DNA of 64,000 nucleotides from JBGPLJ01 sp035644395. GTDB lineage: Bacteria; Pseudomonadota; Gammaproteobacteria; Steroidobacterales; Steroidobacteraceae. A model generated the notes under the pieces. It did no database searches. It saw only the letters and a program-made list of their open reading frames with translations, and was not told the origin of the DNA. The stretch's first letter is position 1. Each line of letters begins with the position of its first letter. Below are positions 34,902 through 43,072 of this stretch, piece after piece. The position numbers were made by a program, and so were the translations under genes. The stretch lies in NCBI GenBank assembly GCA_035644395.1, contig DASQOR010000068.1, positions 14,749 to 78,748 of the forward strand. The letters are read 5' to 3'.

Positions 34902-35164
34902 TGCGGGGTCTCCTTCGAATCGTCCTCGGGCAGCTGCCTCGAATACCAGATGGCAAGTTTGTGCCGCATGGTCTTCTCCGACACCTGGTCTTCCGGCACC
35001 GGTTGAATCATCTTGTCGTGCACGAGCAAGCGATAGACGTAGAGCAGTTTCTCGCTCGCCGAATCGGTGGCTTCGAACACGACGGCGCCTCGCCCTTCGG
35101 CGTACTTCATCGCCGAGGCGAGCGCCGCCTTGAAGAGCTGGGCTTCGTTCTTGAGCTTCTTCAT
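34898..35164 (-). CDS. small conserved-looking hypothetical protein
   Basis: 88 residues, basic and helical, starting MKKLKNEAQLFKAALASA; contains a segment YAEGRGAVVFEATDSASEKLLYVYRLLVHDKMIQP and ends in a polar tail. No membrane segment or known motif. Coupled to the DUF1993 gene by an ATGA overlap, which is the best argument that it is real. The frame continues open far upstream on the strand opposite the permease gene, but that part is not protein-like. ATG 35188 would add eight residues. Confidence 0.62.
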   Translation of the reverse strand: MKKLKNEAQLFKAALASAMKYAEGRGAVVFEATDSASEKLLYVYRLLVHDKMIQPVPEDQVSEKTMRHKLAIWYSRQLPEDDSKETPQ

Positions 35165-35260
35165 GCCGATGCCCGAACGGTAGCACATGTGTATCGCGGT
35201 GATGACGGCTGGCCTATTCCGTCGCATCGCCAACCGGGCGCGTGGCATGATGCGGCCCAC

Positions 35261-36607
35261 ATGACCGCACCATCGATGCAAGCCGTCGCCCGGCCGACGG
35301 AGCTGCGCCGCGTGATGAACGCGTTTCTCGGCGCCGCGATCGTCGTTGGCGGGACGATCGGCGCGGGCATCCTGCGGGTGCCTGGAACCGTAGCCGGGAA
35401 ACTTGGACAACCGGCCGTCATCCTCCTTGCCTGGCTCGCCGGCGGCCTGCTCGCCGCGATGGGCGCGGCCTGCTATGCGGAACTGGCCACGGCGATTCCG
35501 AAAGCCGGCGGGCCGTACGTCTATGCGCGCCGCGCCTATGGCGAATTCGCGGGCTTCGCCGTCGGCTGGGCCGACTGGGCCACCAGCGTGTGCGGGCTCG
35601 CCGCGATCTCCGTGCCGGTGGGCGAATTCGCCGAAAAACTGCTGCCGGGCATCGGCGACCATGCGCATGCCGTCGCCGCCGGCACCCTGGCCGCCCTGGC
35701 CCTGCTCAACTGGTTCGGCCTGAAGCTCGGCGCCCGCGTGCAGCAGTGGCTGAGCCTCGCGAAGATTTTCGGCCTGCTCTTCATCGTCGTCGGCTGCTTC
35801 GCGCTGCCGCGCGCCGCCGTCGCTTCGCCGGTTGCACCCTCGGCGCAGGCCGCGACGTTCACGTTGTCGTTCGTCGCGGTCATGCTGGCGATGCAGTACA
35901 TCTCGGAAACCTATGCGGGCTGGAACTCGTCGATCTATTTCAGCGAAGAGGATCGTGACTCGAACCGCAATGTGCCGCGCGCGCTTTTCTGGGGAATCCT
36001 GGCGGTGACGGCAACCTACCTCCTCGTCAACGCGGCGCTGCTGTATGCCCTGCCGGCGGACGTACTGACAAGTTCCGAACTGCCGGTGGCCGCGGCCGCA
36101 CAAGGCATTTTCGGCGATGCCGCCGATCGCATCGTGACCACGCTCGCGATCGTTTCGCTGGTCGGCATCCTGAACGTCACCGTGATGTTCACCGCGCGCA
36201 TCCTGTTTGCCATGAGCCGCGATCGACTGCTGCCGAAGCGCATCAGCCAGCTCAATCACTCGGCGACGCCCGGCATGGCACTCCTCGTCTGCGTCATTCC
36301 GGCGATCCTGCTGGCGGCCGGCACCTCGTTCGAGACCCTGTTCCTGATCACCGGCTTTCTGGGTGTTGCCGTGAATTGCGCGCTGTACATCGCCTATTTC
36401 GTCCTGCGCCGGCGCGAACCGGATCTGCCGAGGCCGTATCGCGCTTTCGGTCACCCCTGGGTGCCGGCGTTCGCCGCGCTGCTGGCGCTGGTCCTGCTGG
36501 TCGGCTTCGTCGTCGCCAACCTGCGCACGAGTCTTTACGCGATCGCAATGCTGGCCGCGAGCTATCCGTTCTATCGCTGGAGCCGCTTCCATGTCCGCGG
36601 GCGATGA
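35261..36607 (+). CDS. APC-superfamily amino acid permease
   Basis: 448 residues with twelve predicted hydrophobic segments. The first helix carries the broken-helix substrate motif GGTIGAGILRVPG, typical of the LAT/APC amino acid transporters; GGPYVYARRAYG and YISETYAGWNSSIYFSEE follow. Substrate cannot be told. ATG 35261 (MTAPSMQAV) is chosen; the open frame upstream is antisense to the small gene at 34898. The stop lies 17 bp inside the next gene, so permease and TIR protein are translationally linked. Confidence 0.87.
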   Translation: MTAPSMQAVARPTELRRVMNAFLGAAIVVGGTIGAGILRVPGTVAGKLGQPAVILLAWLAGGLLAAMGAACYAELATAIPKAGGPYVYARRAYGEFAGFAVGWADWATSVCGLAAISVPVGEFAEKLLPGIGDHAHAVAAGTLAALALLNWFGLKLGARVQQWLSLAKIFGLLFIVVGCFALPRAAVASPVAPSAQAATFTLSFVAVMLAMQYISETYAGWNSSIYFSEEDRDSNRNVPRALFWGILAVTATYLLVNAALLYALPADVLTSSELPVAAAAQGIFGDAADRIVTTLAIVSLVGILNVTVMFTARILFAMSRDRLLPKRISQLNHSATPGMALLVCVIPAILLAAGTSFETLFLITGFLGVAVNCALYIAYFVLRRREPDLPRPYRAFGHPWVPAFAALLALVLLVGFVVANLRTSLYAIAMLAASYPFYRWSRFHVRGR

Positions 36608-38564
36608 AGCGCCCGTCGGGGGAAACCGTCCGACGGTTTTCCTGAGCTACGCCCGCGCCGACCAGACTCAGGCGGCGGCCCTCATGCGGGCGCTCGAGGA
36701 AGCCGGGCTCGACGTGTGGTGGGATGCACTGATCGAAGGCGGCGCGGCGTTCGCGAAGTCGATCGAAGCGGCCTTGACCCGCTGTGATGTCGTGATGGTC
36801 GCTTGGTCCGCCACGTCCGTTACCTCCGATTGGGTGCGCGACGAGGCGGCCAGGGGGCGCGACCTGCGCAAGCTCGTGCCGGTGTCGCTCGACGGCACGC
36901 CGCCACCGCTCGGCTTCGGCCAGTATCATTCGATCGATCTGTCCCGTTGGCGCGGGACTGCCGGCAGCGCTGAAATTGCCGACGTCATCCGCTCCATCGC
37001 TTCGACGACCCGCAAGAGCATTCCGAAGCCTCAGCGCACGGCGAAGGCCCGACCTGCTTCAGCGTTCTTGAGCCGCCGCGCGTTGCTGGCCTCGACGGCG
37101 GGCCTTGCGGTCGCGGGCATCGCAGGTTTCATCGCCTGGCGGCGCGGCCTGATCGGCGGCGGCGTTCCGGCGTCCGGCAACAGCGTCGCCGTCTTGCCCT
37201 TCGAGAACCTGAGCGGCGATCCGAACCAGGCCTATTTTTCCGACGGCCTGTCCGAGGAAGTGCGCGCCACGCTTGCGCGCAATGTGCTGCTCCTCGTCAT
37301 GGCCGAAACCTCCTCTGGCAAATTCCGCGATCACAAGGACGACGCCAGGACCATTGCGGAGAAGCTGGGCGTTGCGTTCCTGCTCGACGGGAGCGTCCGG
37401 CGGGCGGGCGACGTCGTGCGGGTGGCCGCCGATCTCATCGACGGCGAGACCGGCTTTAGCCGCTGGTCCCGGACATTCGACCGCAGCATGCACGACATCT
37501 TCGCCGTGCAGAGCGAAATTGCCGACGCCGTGGCGGGCGCGCTTGCCGCCCAGGTGACGGCGACCGGCGTACCGGCCGCCGCGACGGCCCAGGAGCTTGC
37601 GAGTTCCGGCGGCACGACCAACGTGGCGGCCTATGACGACTATCTGCGCGGCCGCGCGCTCTACGACCTGAGTTCCGACGAAACCGCGGAGCGGGCCGCG
37701 CTCGCCCGGTTCGATGCGGCGATCGCGGCGGATCCCAGCTACGCCGCGGCCCACGCGGCGCGGTCACGCTCGCTCACTGCCATCGCAAATCAGTACGGCG
37801 AGGCCGGGCAACTCGCCGGGCTTTACGATGCCGCGGTCAAGTCGGCCGAGCGCGCGATCGCCCTGGCGCCCAGGTTCGCCGACGCCTACTCGACGCTCGG
37901 CTTGGTCCTCTTTCAGGGGCGCCTCGACGCGCATGCGGCACGCGAGCCCTTCGAGCGTTCACGCGAGTTCGGCCCGGGCGATGCCAACGTGCTCGCCCGC
38001 TACTCGCTCTACAGCGCGCGGATCGGCCGCAAGAGCGAGGCGGCGGATGCCATGCGCCGCGCATTGGTGCTCGATCCGCTGAATCCGCTCATCCACCGTG
38101 CCGCCGGCGCCATCCAGTACGCCGCCCGCAATTATGCCGATTCGATTCCCCCGGCTGAGCATGCGCTGTCGATGAATCCCAGGATGTCCCGTGCGCACGC
38201 CGCTATCGGTGACGCCCTGCTGATGCTCGGGCGGACCGACGATGCGCGAGCGGCGTATGCCGCGGAACCCTCGGAGGATGTCAGTCTCGCGGGCAAGGCA
38301 ATCGTGGAATGGAAACTCGGCAACGCGACGGCCGCGCGCGCGGCGATGGCGAAGCTGGTCGCCGATCTCGGCGACCGGGTCCTGTACCAGCAGGGCCAGA
38401 TCCTCGCGCAATGGGGCGAGAAGGACGCCGCGCTCGCCAGGCTCGGGCAGGCGCGCATCGTGGGCGATTCCGGTTTGATCTATGCGCGCAACGACCCTAT
38501 GCTCGACACTCTTCGCAACGATCCGAGATTCGCCCGGTTGCTCGCCAGCATCGGGTTCGATTGA
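36591..38564 (+). CDS. TIR domain / membrane segment / TolB-like / TPR protein
   Basis: 657 residues. An N-terminal TIR domain (about 14-130) begins TVFLSYARADQ and keeps W81 and E85 in SDWVRDE, the position of the catalytic Glu of SARM1-type NADases, so NAD cleavage is possible. After a basic linker comes one membrane segment (about 168-188, LASTAGLAVAGIAGFIAW), then a TolB-N/FlgO-like module (VAVLPFENLSGDPNQAYFSDGLSEEV, about 197-330) and TPR repeats to the end. TIR would be cytoplasmic and TolB/TPR periplasmic. The same layout with adenylate cyclase or winged-helix heads is common in proteobacteria, so a sensory role is as likely as defence. Start ATG 36591 overlaps the permease gene by 17 bp. 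Confidence 0.82.
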   Translation: MSAGDEAPVGGNRPTVFLSYARADQTQAAALMRALEEAGLDVWWDALIEGGAAFAKSIEAALTRCDVVMVAWSATSVTSDWVRDEAARGRDLRKLVPVSLDGTPPPLGFGQYHSIDLSRWRGTAGSAEIADVIRSIASTTRKSIPKPQRTAKARPASAFLSRRALLASTAGLAVAGIAGFIAWRRGLIGGGVPASGNSVAVLPFENLSGDPNQAYFSDGLSEEVRATLARNVLLLVMAETSSGKFRDHKDDARTIAEKLGVAFLLDGSVRRAGDVVRVAADLIDGETGFSRWSRTFDRSMHDIFAVQSEIADAVAGALAAQVTATGVPAAATAQELASSGGTTNVAAYDDYLRGRALYDLSSDETAERAALARFDAAIAADPSYAAAHAARSRSLTAIANQYGEAGQLAGLYDAAVKSAERAIALAPRFADAYSTLGLVLFQGRLDAHAAREPFERSREFGPGDANVLARYSLYSARIGRKSEAADAMRRALVLDPLNPLIHRAAGAIQYAARNYADSIPPAEHALSMNPRMSRAHAAIGDALLMLGRTDDARAAYAAEPSEDVSLAGKAIVEWKLGNATAARAAMAKLVADLGDRVLYQQGQILAQWGEKDAALARLGQARIVGDSGLIYARNDPMLDTLRNDPRFARLLASIGFD

Positions 38565-38591
38565 TGTGACGACTCAACAGGGGAATGGGCC

Positions 38592-38831
38592 ATGAAAACA
38601 ATGACAACAACCATCGCGTTACTGCTTGCAGCGACGCTCATGACCGCGTGCAGCCAGCAGGAAAGCAGCCCGGCACCGGCGGAAGCGGCGCCGGCGGCAG
38701 CGGCACCAGCCGAAGCGACGCCGGCACCCGCCGCGACATCGGAAGCTCCGGCGAACAATGAGGACGCCTCCCAGACGAGCGGCGACAAGGTCGCGCCGCA
38801 GACGCCCGACAACCCGCCGCCGTCGGGCTGA
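38592..38831 (+). CDS. small Ala/Pro/Glu-rich lipoprotein
   Basis: 79 residues: lipoprotein signal with lipobox LMTAC (C20) and a low-complexity mature part of Ala, Pro, Glu and Thr repeats (EAAPAAAAPAEATPAPA). No domain. Probably an envelope-anchored spacer or a small stress lipoprotein. It lies 27 bp after the TIR gene on the same strand and ends 4 bp before the convergent protease gene. Confidence 0.7.
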   Translation: MKTMTTTIALLLAATLMTACSQQESSPAPAEAAPAAAAPAEATPAPAATSEAPANNEDASQTSGDKVAPQTPDNPPPSG

Positions 38832-38835
38832 AGCC

Positions 38836-40086
38836 TCAGGGCAGCGAATTCTTCGTCGGGTCGAGCTTCATTGCCTGGTTGATCCAGTCGATATAGGTTG
38901 CGACGCGCGTGTAGACACCGGGCTGGCCGTCGCCGGTGCAGCGCTTCTTGCCCCAGCTGATGATGCCGACCAGCGTCGGCACGCCGTTCGTGAAGATGAC
39001 CGGGCCACCGCTGTCGCCCTGGCAGGTGGAGCGCTGCGGATTCGCGGCGCAGAAGACCTTGCCCTGAATCTTCGCCGGCCCGTAGCCCGGCAGGTTCGTG
39101 CATTGCGCCTGGCCCATCACCTTCAGATCGACCTTGAGCAGCACCGCGTTCGGCGCATTGCCTTCGACCGGTAGCGTCTTGCCCCAGCCGCTGCCCGTCA
39201 CTTGCGTGCCGTCGGGCGGCGGCGGTCCCTTGTGAAGCGCGATCTCGCGGATCTGCGTCGGGTCGCGGTGGCGCGGCGGCCCGTCCTCGACGATGTGGAC
39301 GAGCGCGATGTCGTTCGCATACATGTTCGGATTCGCGGGCAGCGGCTTCGTGTCGAAGTTCGCGTGCCGGACGATGTGATCGATCTTGAAGGTCAGGCCG
39401 CTGTCCTTTGAAATGTCTTCCGCGCCGAGACGCACGCGATAGCCGGCGTTCACCATGTCCTGGTCGATGCAGTGGGCCGCGGTCAGCACCCAATCGTGGG
39501 CGATGAGCGACCCGCCGCAGTAGTGTTGCAGCTGCCAGAGCGCCCTGCCGGCGCGTGACTTCTCGGGAAATCGTTCCGCCTCGAACGGGCCGTAGATTTC
39601 CGCTTGCCAGGGCGCACCCTTGTCGGGAATCGGCCGCCCGCCTGCCGAGCGCAGGAAATCTTCCTGCTCGCCCTTGGACTTCGGCGCCTTGCGCTGGTGC
39701 GGGCGCACGGTCGGCACGTCCTCGGGCTCCCGGATGCCTGGATGCGAAGCTTCTTCAACGTCTTCCTGATCGTCACCGTCATCCTCGAATTCGACGACGT
39801 CCCAGCTCATGCGCGTCGGATCCAGTTGCGTGTCCGTCGGGATGGCGTCGTCGGCGTAATCGTCCGGCTGCTCGACGTCGGTGGAGTCGTCGTCGCTCTC
39901 ATCCTCGTTCGCGTCCGCTTCATCAGACGTCGTGTCGGCGTTCGCAGGCTCATCGCCCGGTTGCGAGGTCGCCTCCGGCTCGGGCTCGGGTTCCTGCGCC
40001 GCCGCAGCGCCGCCAACGCCCAGCGCGATGCCCATCCATACGAGCCAGGCGAAATGCGGCACGGACTTGTCGGGTGATTTCAGCAT
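38836..40086 (-). CDS. secreted S1-family serine protease with acidic pro-region
   Basis: 416 residues: signal peptide (WMGIALGVGGAAAAQ), an extremely acidic region (about 31-120, full of Glu/Asp), and a trypsin-fold domain from about 150. Catalytic residues are H205 (LTAAHC), D259 (ANDIAL) and S359 (CQGDSGGP). The residue at the S1 pocket base (chymotrypsin 189) is Ser (RSTCQGDSGG), so hydrophobic P1 preference is more likely than trypsin-like Arg/Lys. Disulfides YCGGS, TAAHC and KKRCTGD are as expected. ATG 40086 has GAGGAGGG 5 bp upstream. Bacterial S1 proteases with such pro-regions are uncommon; the acidic arm may be an inhibitor or a solubility tail. Confidence 0.87.
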   Translation of the reverse strand: MLKSPDKSVPHFAWLVWMGIALGVGGAAAAQEPEPEPEATSQPGDEPANADTTSDEADANEDESDDDSTDVEQPDDYADDAIPTDTQLDPTRMSWDVVEFEDDGDDQEDVEEASHPGIREPEDVPTVRPHQRKAPKSKGEQEDFLRSAGGRPIPDKGAPWQAEIYGPFEAERFPEKSRAGRALWQLQHYCGGSLIAHDWVLTAAHCIDQDMVNAGYRVRLGAEDISKDSGLTFKIDHIVRHANFDTKPLPANPNMYANDIALVHIVEDGPPRHRDPTQIREIALHKGPPPPDGTQVTGSGWGKTLPVEGNAPNAVLLKVDLKVMGQAQCTNLPGYGPAKIQGKVFCAANPQRSTCQGDSGGPVIFTNGVPTLVGIISWGKKRCTGDGQPGVYTRVATYIDWINQAMKLDPTKNSLP

Positions 40087-40142
40087 CGCGCCCTCCTCGG
40101 GCCTGTCATTGTCGGCGCGCCCCGGAGGCCCGCCTGTTTCAC

Positions 40143-40148
40143 TTATAA
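40143..40148 (+). promoter_or_regulatory. -10-like TATAAT upstream of the cyclase gene at 40192
   Basis: A perfect TATAAT stands out in GC-rich DNA 43 bp before the cyclase ATG, in the gap divergent from the protease gene. No matching -35 hexamer at normal spacing is visible. Confidence 0.35.
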
Positions 40149-40191
40149 TGCGACAGCGAGAGCTCAACTGGCCAGCAGTGTCGCCGCTCCC

Positions 40192-40851
40192 ATGAAACTC
40201 ATCGACGTCAGCCACACGATCGAAGCCGGCATGGTGACCTACAAGGGTCTGCCGGCGCCGATCATCTGCGATTACCTTTCGCGCGCAGCGTCCCGCAAGC
40301 TCTACTCGGCCGGCACGGAGTTTCAGATCGGCCGGATCGACATGGTCGCGAACACCGGGACCTACGTCGACAGTCCCTTTCACCGCTACGCCGATGGCAA
40401 GGACTTGTCGCAACTGCCGCTCGAATCGCTCGCGAACCTGGCCTGCGTCGTCGCGCAGGTCGAGACGAGCACGACGCGCGCAATCGATCAATTGCCGTTC
40501 AAGCCCGCCGATGTGCGCGGCAAAGCGGTACTGGTCCGCACAGGCTGGGACCGCCACTGGCGCACCGACAAGTACTTCGAGGGCTTTCCGCACCTCACCT
40601 TGCGCCTTGCCCAATGGCTGCGAGACGCGGGCGTTGCCATGGTCGGCATCGACTCGCACAACATCGACAACACCGATACGGGAGAGCGGCCCGTGCACTC
40701 GACGCTGCTCGGCGCCGACATTCCGATCTGCGAGCATCTCTGCGGCCTCGTCGATGTTCCGGAGCACGGCGCGCACTTCTTCGCGGTGCCGGTCAAGGTG
40801 AAGGGCTTCGGGACATTTCCCGTGCGCGCATTCGCCACGGTCGACGGCTAG
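40192..40851 (+). CDS. cyclase-family hydrolase, KynB-like
   Basis: 219 residues, the normal length of KynB-type arylformamidases, cytoplasmic (no signal). Motifs: DVSHTIEAGMVTYKG at the N-terminus, the metal site NTGTYVDSPFHRY (Gly-Thr-Tyr in place of Gly-Thr-His), VLVRTGWDRHW and GIDSHNID. The Tyr at the first His position is a real departure from KynB and suggests a different metal site or substrate. It is about 26 kb from the kynurenine operon, so no link can be claimed. Confidence 0.83.
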   Translation: MKLIDVSHTIEAGMVTYKGLPAPIICDYLSRAASRKLYSAGTEFQIGRIDMVANTGTYVDSPFHRYADGKDLSQLPLESLANLACVVAQVETSTTRAIDQLPFKPADVRGKAVLVRTGWDRHWRTDKYFEGFPHLTLRLAQWLRDAGVAMVGIDSHNIDNTDTGERPVHSTLLGADIPICEHLCGLVDVPEHGAHFFAVPVKVKGFGTFPVRAFATVDG

Positions 40852-40890
40852 CATGCGAATCGCGATGACGCTCGACTAGTTGCCCGGTAC

Positions 40891-41400
40891 ATGTCTCGAG
40901 CACACCGCGCTTTGCTGCTTGCGCTGACGTTGGCTTCGATGCAGGCTTCCGCGGACGTTGCCGTCGGCAAAGCGTCCAGCTCAGCCGTCCGTGAACGGGT
41001 GCTCGAACTCGTCAACCAGGCTCGCGCCAGCTCGCGGCGCTGCGGCGACGAGCGCTTCTCGGCAACCACGCCACTCACTCCCTCGTCGGTACTGAATCGC
41101 GCGGCCCGCGATCACGCCCGCGATATGGCGAACCATGACTACTTTGAACACATCGGCAGGGACGGCAGCACCCCGAAGGAACGCCTTGCGCGGCTCGATT
41201 ATCATTCGAACCTCACGGGCGAGAACATCGCCTACGGGCCGGTGTCCGCGGAAGAAGTAGTGAAGGGCTGGCTCTCGAGCCCGGGCCACTGCGCCAACAT
41301 CATGGAACCGGGATATCGCGAGATGGGAATCGCCGTCGCTTCCGGCAAGAAGCGCGGCGCGATCTACTGGGTGCAGGAGTTCGCCGTGCCGCGGCGTTGA
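40891..41400 (+). CDS. secreted CAP-domain (SCP/PR1) protein
   Basis: 169 residues with a signal peptide (RALLLALTLASMQASA) and one CAP domain: VLELVNQARASSRRCG, LNRAARDHARDMANHDYFEH, GENIAYG and WLSSPGHCANIMEPGYREMGIAV. The two His and Glu residues that line the CAP cavity are present. Bacterial CAP proteins are extracellular with mostly unknown roles. It is 39 bp after the cyclase gene and probably cotranscribed. Confidence 0.87.
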   Translation: MSRAHRALLLALTLASMQASADVAVGKASSSAVRERVLELVNQARASSRRCGDERFSATTPLTPSSVLNRAARDHARDMANHDYFEHIGRDGSTPKERLARLDYHSNLTGENIAYGPVSAEEVVKGWLSSPGHCANIMEPGYREMGIAVASGKKRGAIYWVQEFAVPRR

Positions 41401-41572
41401 CCGTCAGCGAACCCGCGCCTCGCCCGGCCATGCTCACGATCGACGGCAGATAGTCCTGATAGCGCTGAAAGTGCCCGGTGCCCTCGATGGCCTCGAGCTC
41501 TGCGCGGTGGTTGAGCCGCGCCTTGAATCGCCCCGACGCGTTGCTCAGCCTGCCGCGGCATGGCCGCGATGA

Positions 41573-41776
41573 GGTCGGACTCGGAAACGACGGCGAGCGC
41601 ACGAGCGCGCCGTCGAGTACCGCCGGCACTTGAGCCTCGCCGACCTCGCTCATGCGGAGCACCATCGCGACATCGTGCAGCGCTTTGGACGTTTCCCTCA
41701 TCGCAACGCCATCCTCGGCCGCAAGAGCACGGCGGAAGAGGAGGCGTATCTCGACAACGGCGGCTGTGCCGGCTAA
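41573..41776 (+). pseudogene. C-terminal remnant of a DUF924-family gene
   Basis: The gene-poor stretch 41401-41772 holds an open frame with no proper start whose end reads HHRDIVQRFGRFPHRNAIL followed by GRKSTAEEEAYLDN, the very conserved C-terminus of DUF924 proteins. The frame is stopped by TGA at 41570-41572, and the N-terminal two thirds, with the family's FWF and LLLDQFPRN motifs, are missing. So this is a decayed or truncated copy. Bases 41411-41540 on the minus strand also read like protein (RAELEAIEGTGHFQRYQDYL), but I cannot assign that piece. The remnant stop overlaps the stop of the convergent dehydrogenase gene. Confidence 0.7.
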
Positions 41777-42879
41777 TCCATGGCGATGATCACTTTTCCG
41801 CGCGCGTGTCCCGCTTCGAGGTAGCGGATCGCCTCCGCCGTTTCGCCCAGCTGGTAGCTGCGGTCGATGATCGACGTGAGCTTGCCGGCCTGCATCATGT
41901 CATGCAGCAGGTCGAGGTCCTTCTGATTGACGTCGGCGAGGAAGAAGCCGAACTGCTGGCTGACGAACGGCGACAGCATCCAGGCCTTCACCGGGCTCCA
42001 CATCGCGCCGATGAATTTCCCGTCGCTCGGCCCGCCGACGATGACGAAGATGCCCTTGTCCGCCATCACGCGCTTGTTCTCGAGCAAGGATCGATTGCCC
42101 ACCGTGTCGATGATGACGTCGTAATGCTGCGCGCCTTGCGTGTAGTCCTCGCTCTTGTAGTCGATGACATGATCGGCGCCGAGCGCCTGAACCATCGGCA
42201 CGTTCCTGGTGCTGCAGACCGCGGTGACCTCGGCGCCGAGCGACTTCGCGATCTGTACGGCATAGGTGCCGACGCCGCCCGAGGCGCCGTTGATCAACAC
42301 TTTCTGTCCCGCCTGGACCTTGCCGTGGTCGCGAAGCGCCTGCAGCGCCGTGACCGCAGCGACGGGCACGGCCGCCGCTTGCTCGAATGTCACGTTGGCG
42401 GGCTTCAGGGCAATCGCCCGTTCGTCGGGAACACTGACGTACTCGGCGAACGCACCGCGCTTCGAGCCGAAGATCTCATCGCCGGCCTTGAATCGCGTGA
42501 CGTCCTTGCCCACCGCTTCGACGGTGCCCGCATAGTCGACACCGAGGCGCGAGTTCCCTGGCACGCCGATGCCCGCCTCCGCACGCATGATGTACGGCTG
42601 GCCGCGCAGGAGATGCCAGTCGAGCGGATTCACCGACGCCGCGCGCACCTTGACGAGGATTTCGTGGTCCTTCGGCGTGGGCTTCTCGATGTCCTCCACC
42701 TTGACGACATCGGGCGAGCCGTAACACCGGTTGACCGCAGCCTTCATCCGTTGCGCATCGGCCGCAAGCGCAGGTGCCGTTGCGCACGGAGCGTCGCGGC
42801 TGATGGTGATGGCGAGCGCGGTCACCGCGAGCGCGATGAAGAGCAGCACACCGCCGGTGATCTTGTAGCGCAGTTTCAT
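41773..42879 (-). CDS. zinc-less MDR-type NAD(P)H quinone oxidoreductase / alcohol dehydrogenase-like
   Basis: 368 residues. An N-terminal hydrophobic segment (ITGGVLLFIALAVTALAI) acts as membrane anchor or signal, unusual for this family. The MDR domain follows: NPLDWHLLRG, GVDYAGTVEAVG, cofactor motif NGASGGVGTYAVQIAKSLGA and GADHVIDY. Catalytic zinc ligands are absent, so a quinone or enone reductase (QOR/AST family) is likely. ATG 42879 has GAGGGG about 10 bp upstream; the open frame upstream is discarded. Confidence 0.85.
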   Translation of the reverse strand: MKLRYKITGGVLLFIALAVTALAITISRDAPCATAPALAADAQRMKAAVNRCYGSPDVVKVEDIEKPTPKDHEILVKVRAASVNPLDWHLLRGQPYIMRAEAGIGVPGNSRLGVDYAGTVEAVGKDVTRFKAGDEIFGSKRGAFAEYVSVPDERAIALKPANVTFEQAAAVPVAAVTALQALRDHGKVQAGQKVLINGASGGVGTYAVQIAKSLGAEVTAVCSTRNVPMVQALGADHVIDYKSEDYTQGAQHYDVIIDTVGNRSLLENKRVMADKGIFVIVGGPSDGKFIGAMWSPVKAWMLSPFVSQQFGFFLADVNQKDLDLLHDMMQAGKLTSIIDRSYQLGETAEAIRYLEAGHARGKVIIAMD

Positions 42880-43060
42880 GGTCTTGCACCCCTCGGTAGC
42901 ACCCTGCAATGACTGCCACTATCGCCGAGCGACGCCATCGGGGCCAGTTCATGTGACCGGCGACGGCGGGCCACGGACCAGATACGAAGCAGGCGGATGA
43001 ACGGCGGCTCCGAGGGCCCTCGAACACGGCGGGTCGCCGGCAGCTGACGAAATCACCGGC

Positions 43061-43066
43061 TATAGT
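43061..43066 (+). promoter_or_regulatory. -10-like TATAGT placed for a leaderless message
   Basis: TATAGT ends 6 bp before the histidine-kinase ATG (43073). Transcription would start at or next to the A of the start codon, giving a leaderless mRNA; no ribosome site is seen upstream of this ATG. No clear -35. Confidence 0.35.
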
Positions 43067-43072
43067 GACGCC

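Noticed and set aside
34898..36592. 564-codon minus-strand frame over the APC permease
   Set aside because: Only its last 88 codons, outside the permease gene, look like protein and couple to the DUF1993 gene; the rest is antisense.
36591..38564. Calling the TIR protein part of a known defence system (Thoeris, CBASS-like)
   Set aside because: No thsA-like, cyclase, Argonaute or other partner gene is adjacent; the neighbours are a permease and a small lipoprotein.
41560..42912. 450-codon plus-strand frame over the dehydrogenase gene
   Set aside because: Antisense of the MDR dehydrogenase; the DUF924 remnant is in another frame.
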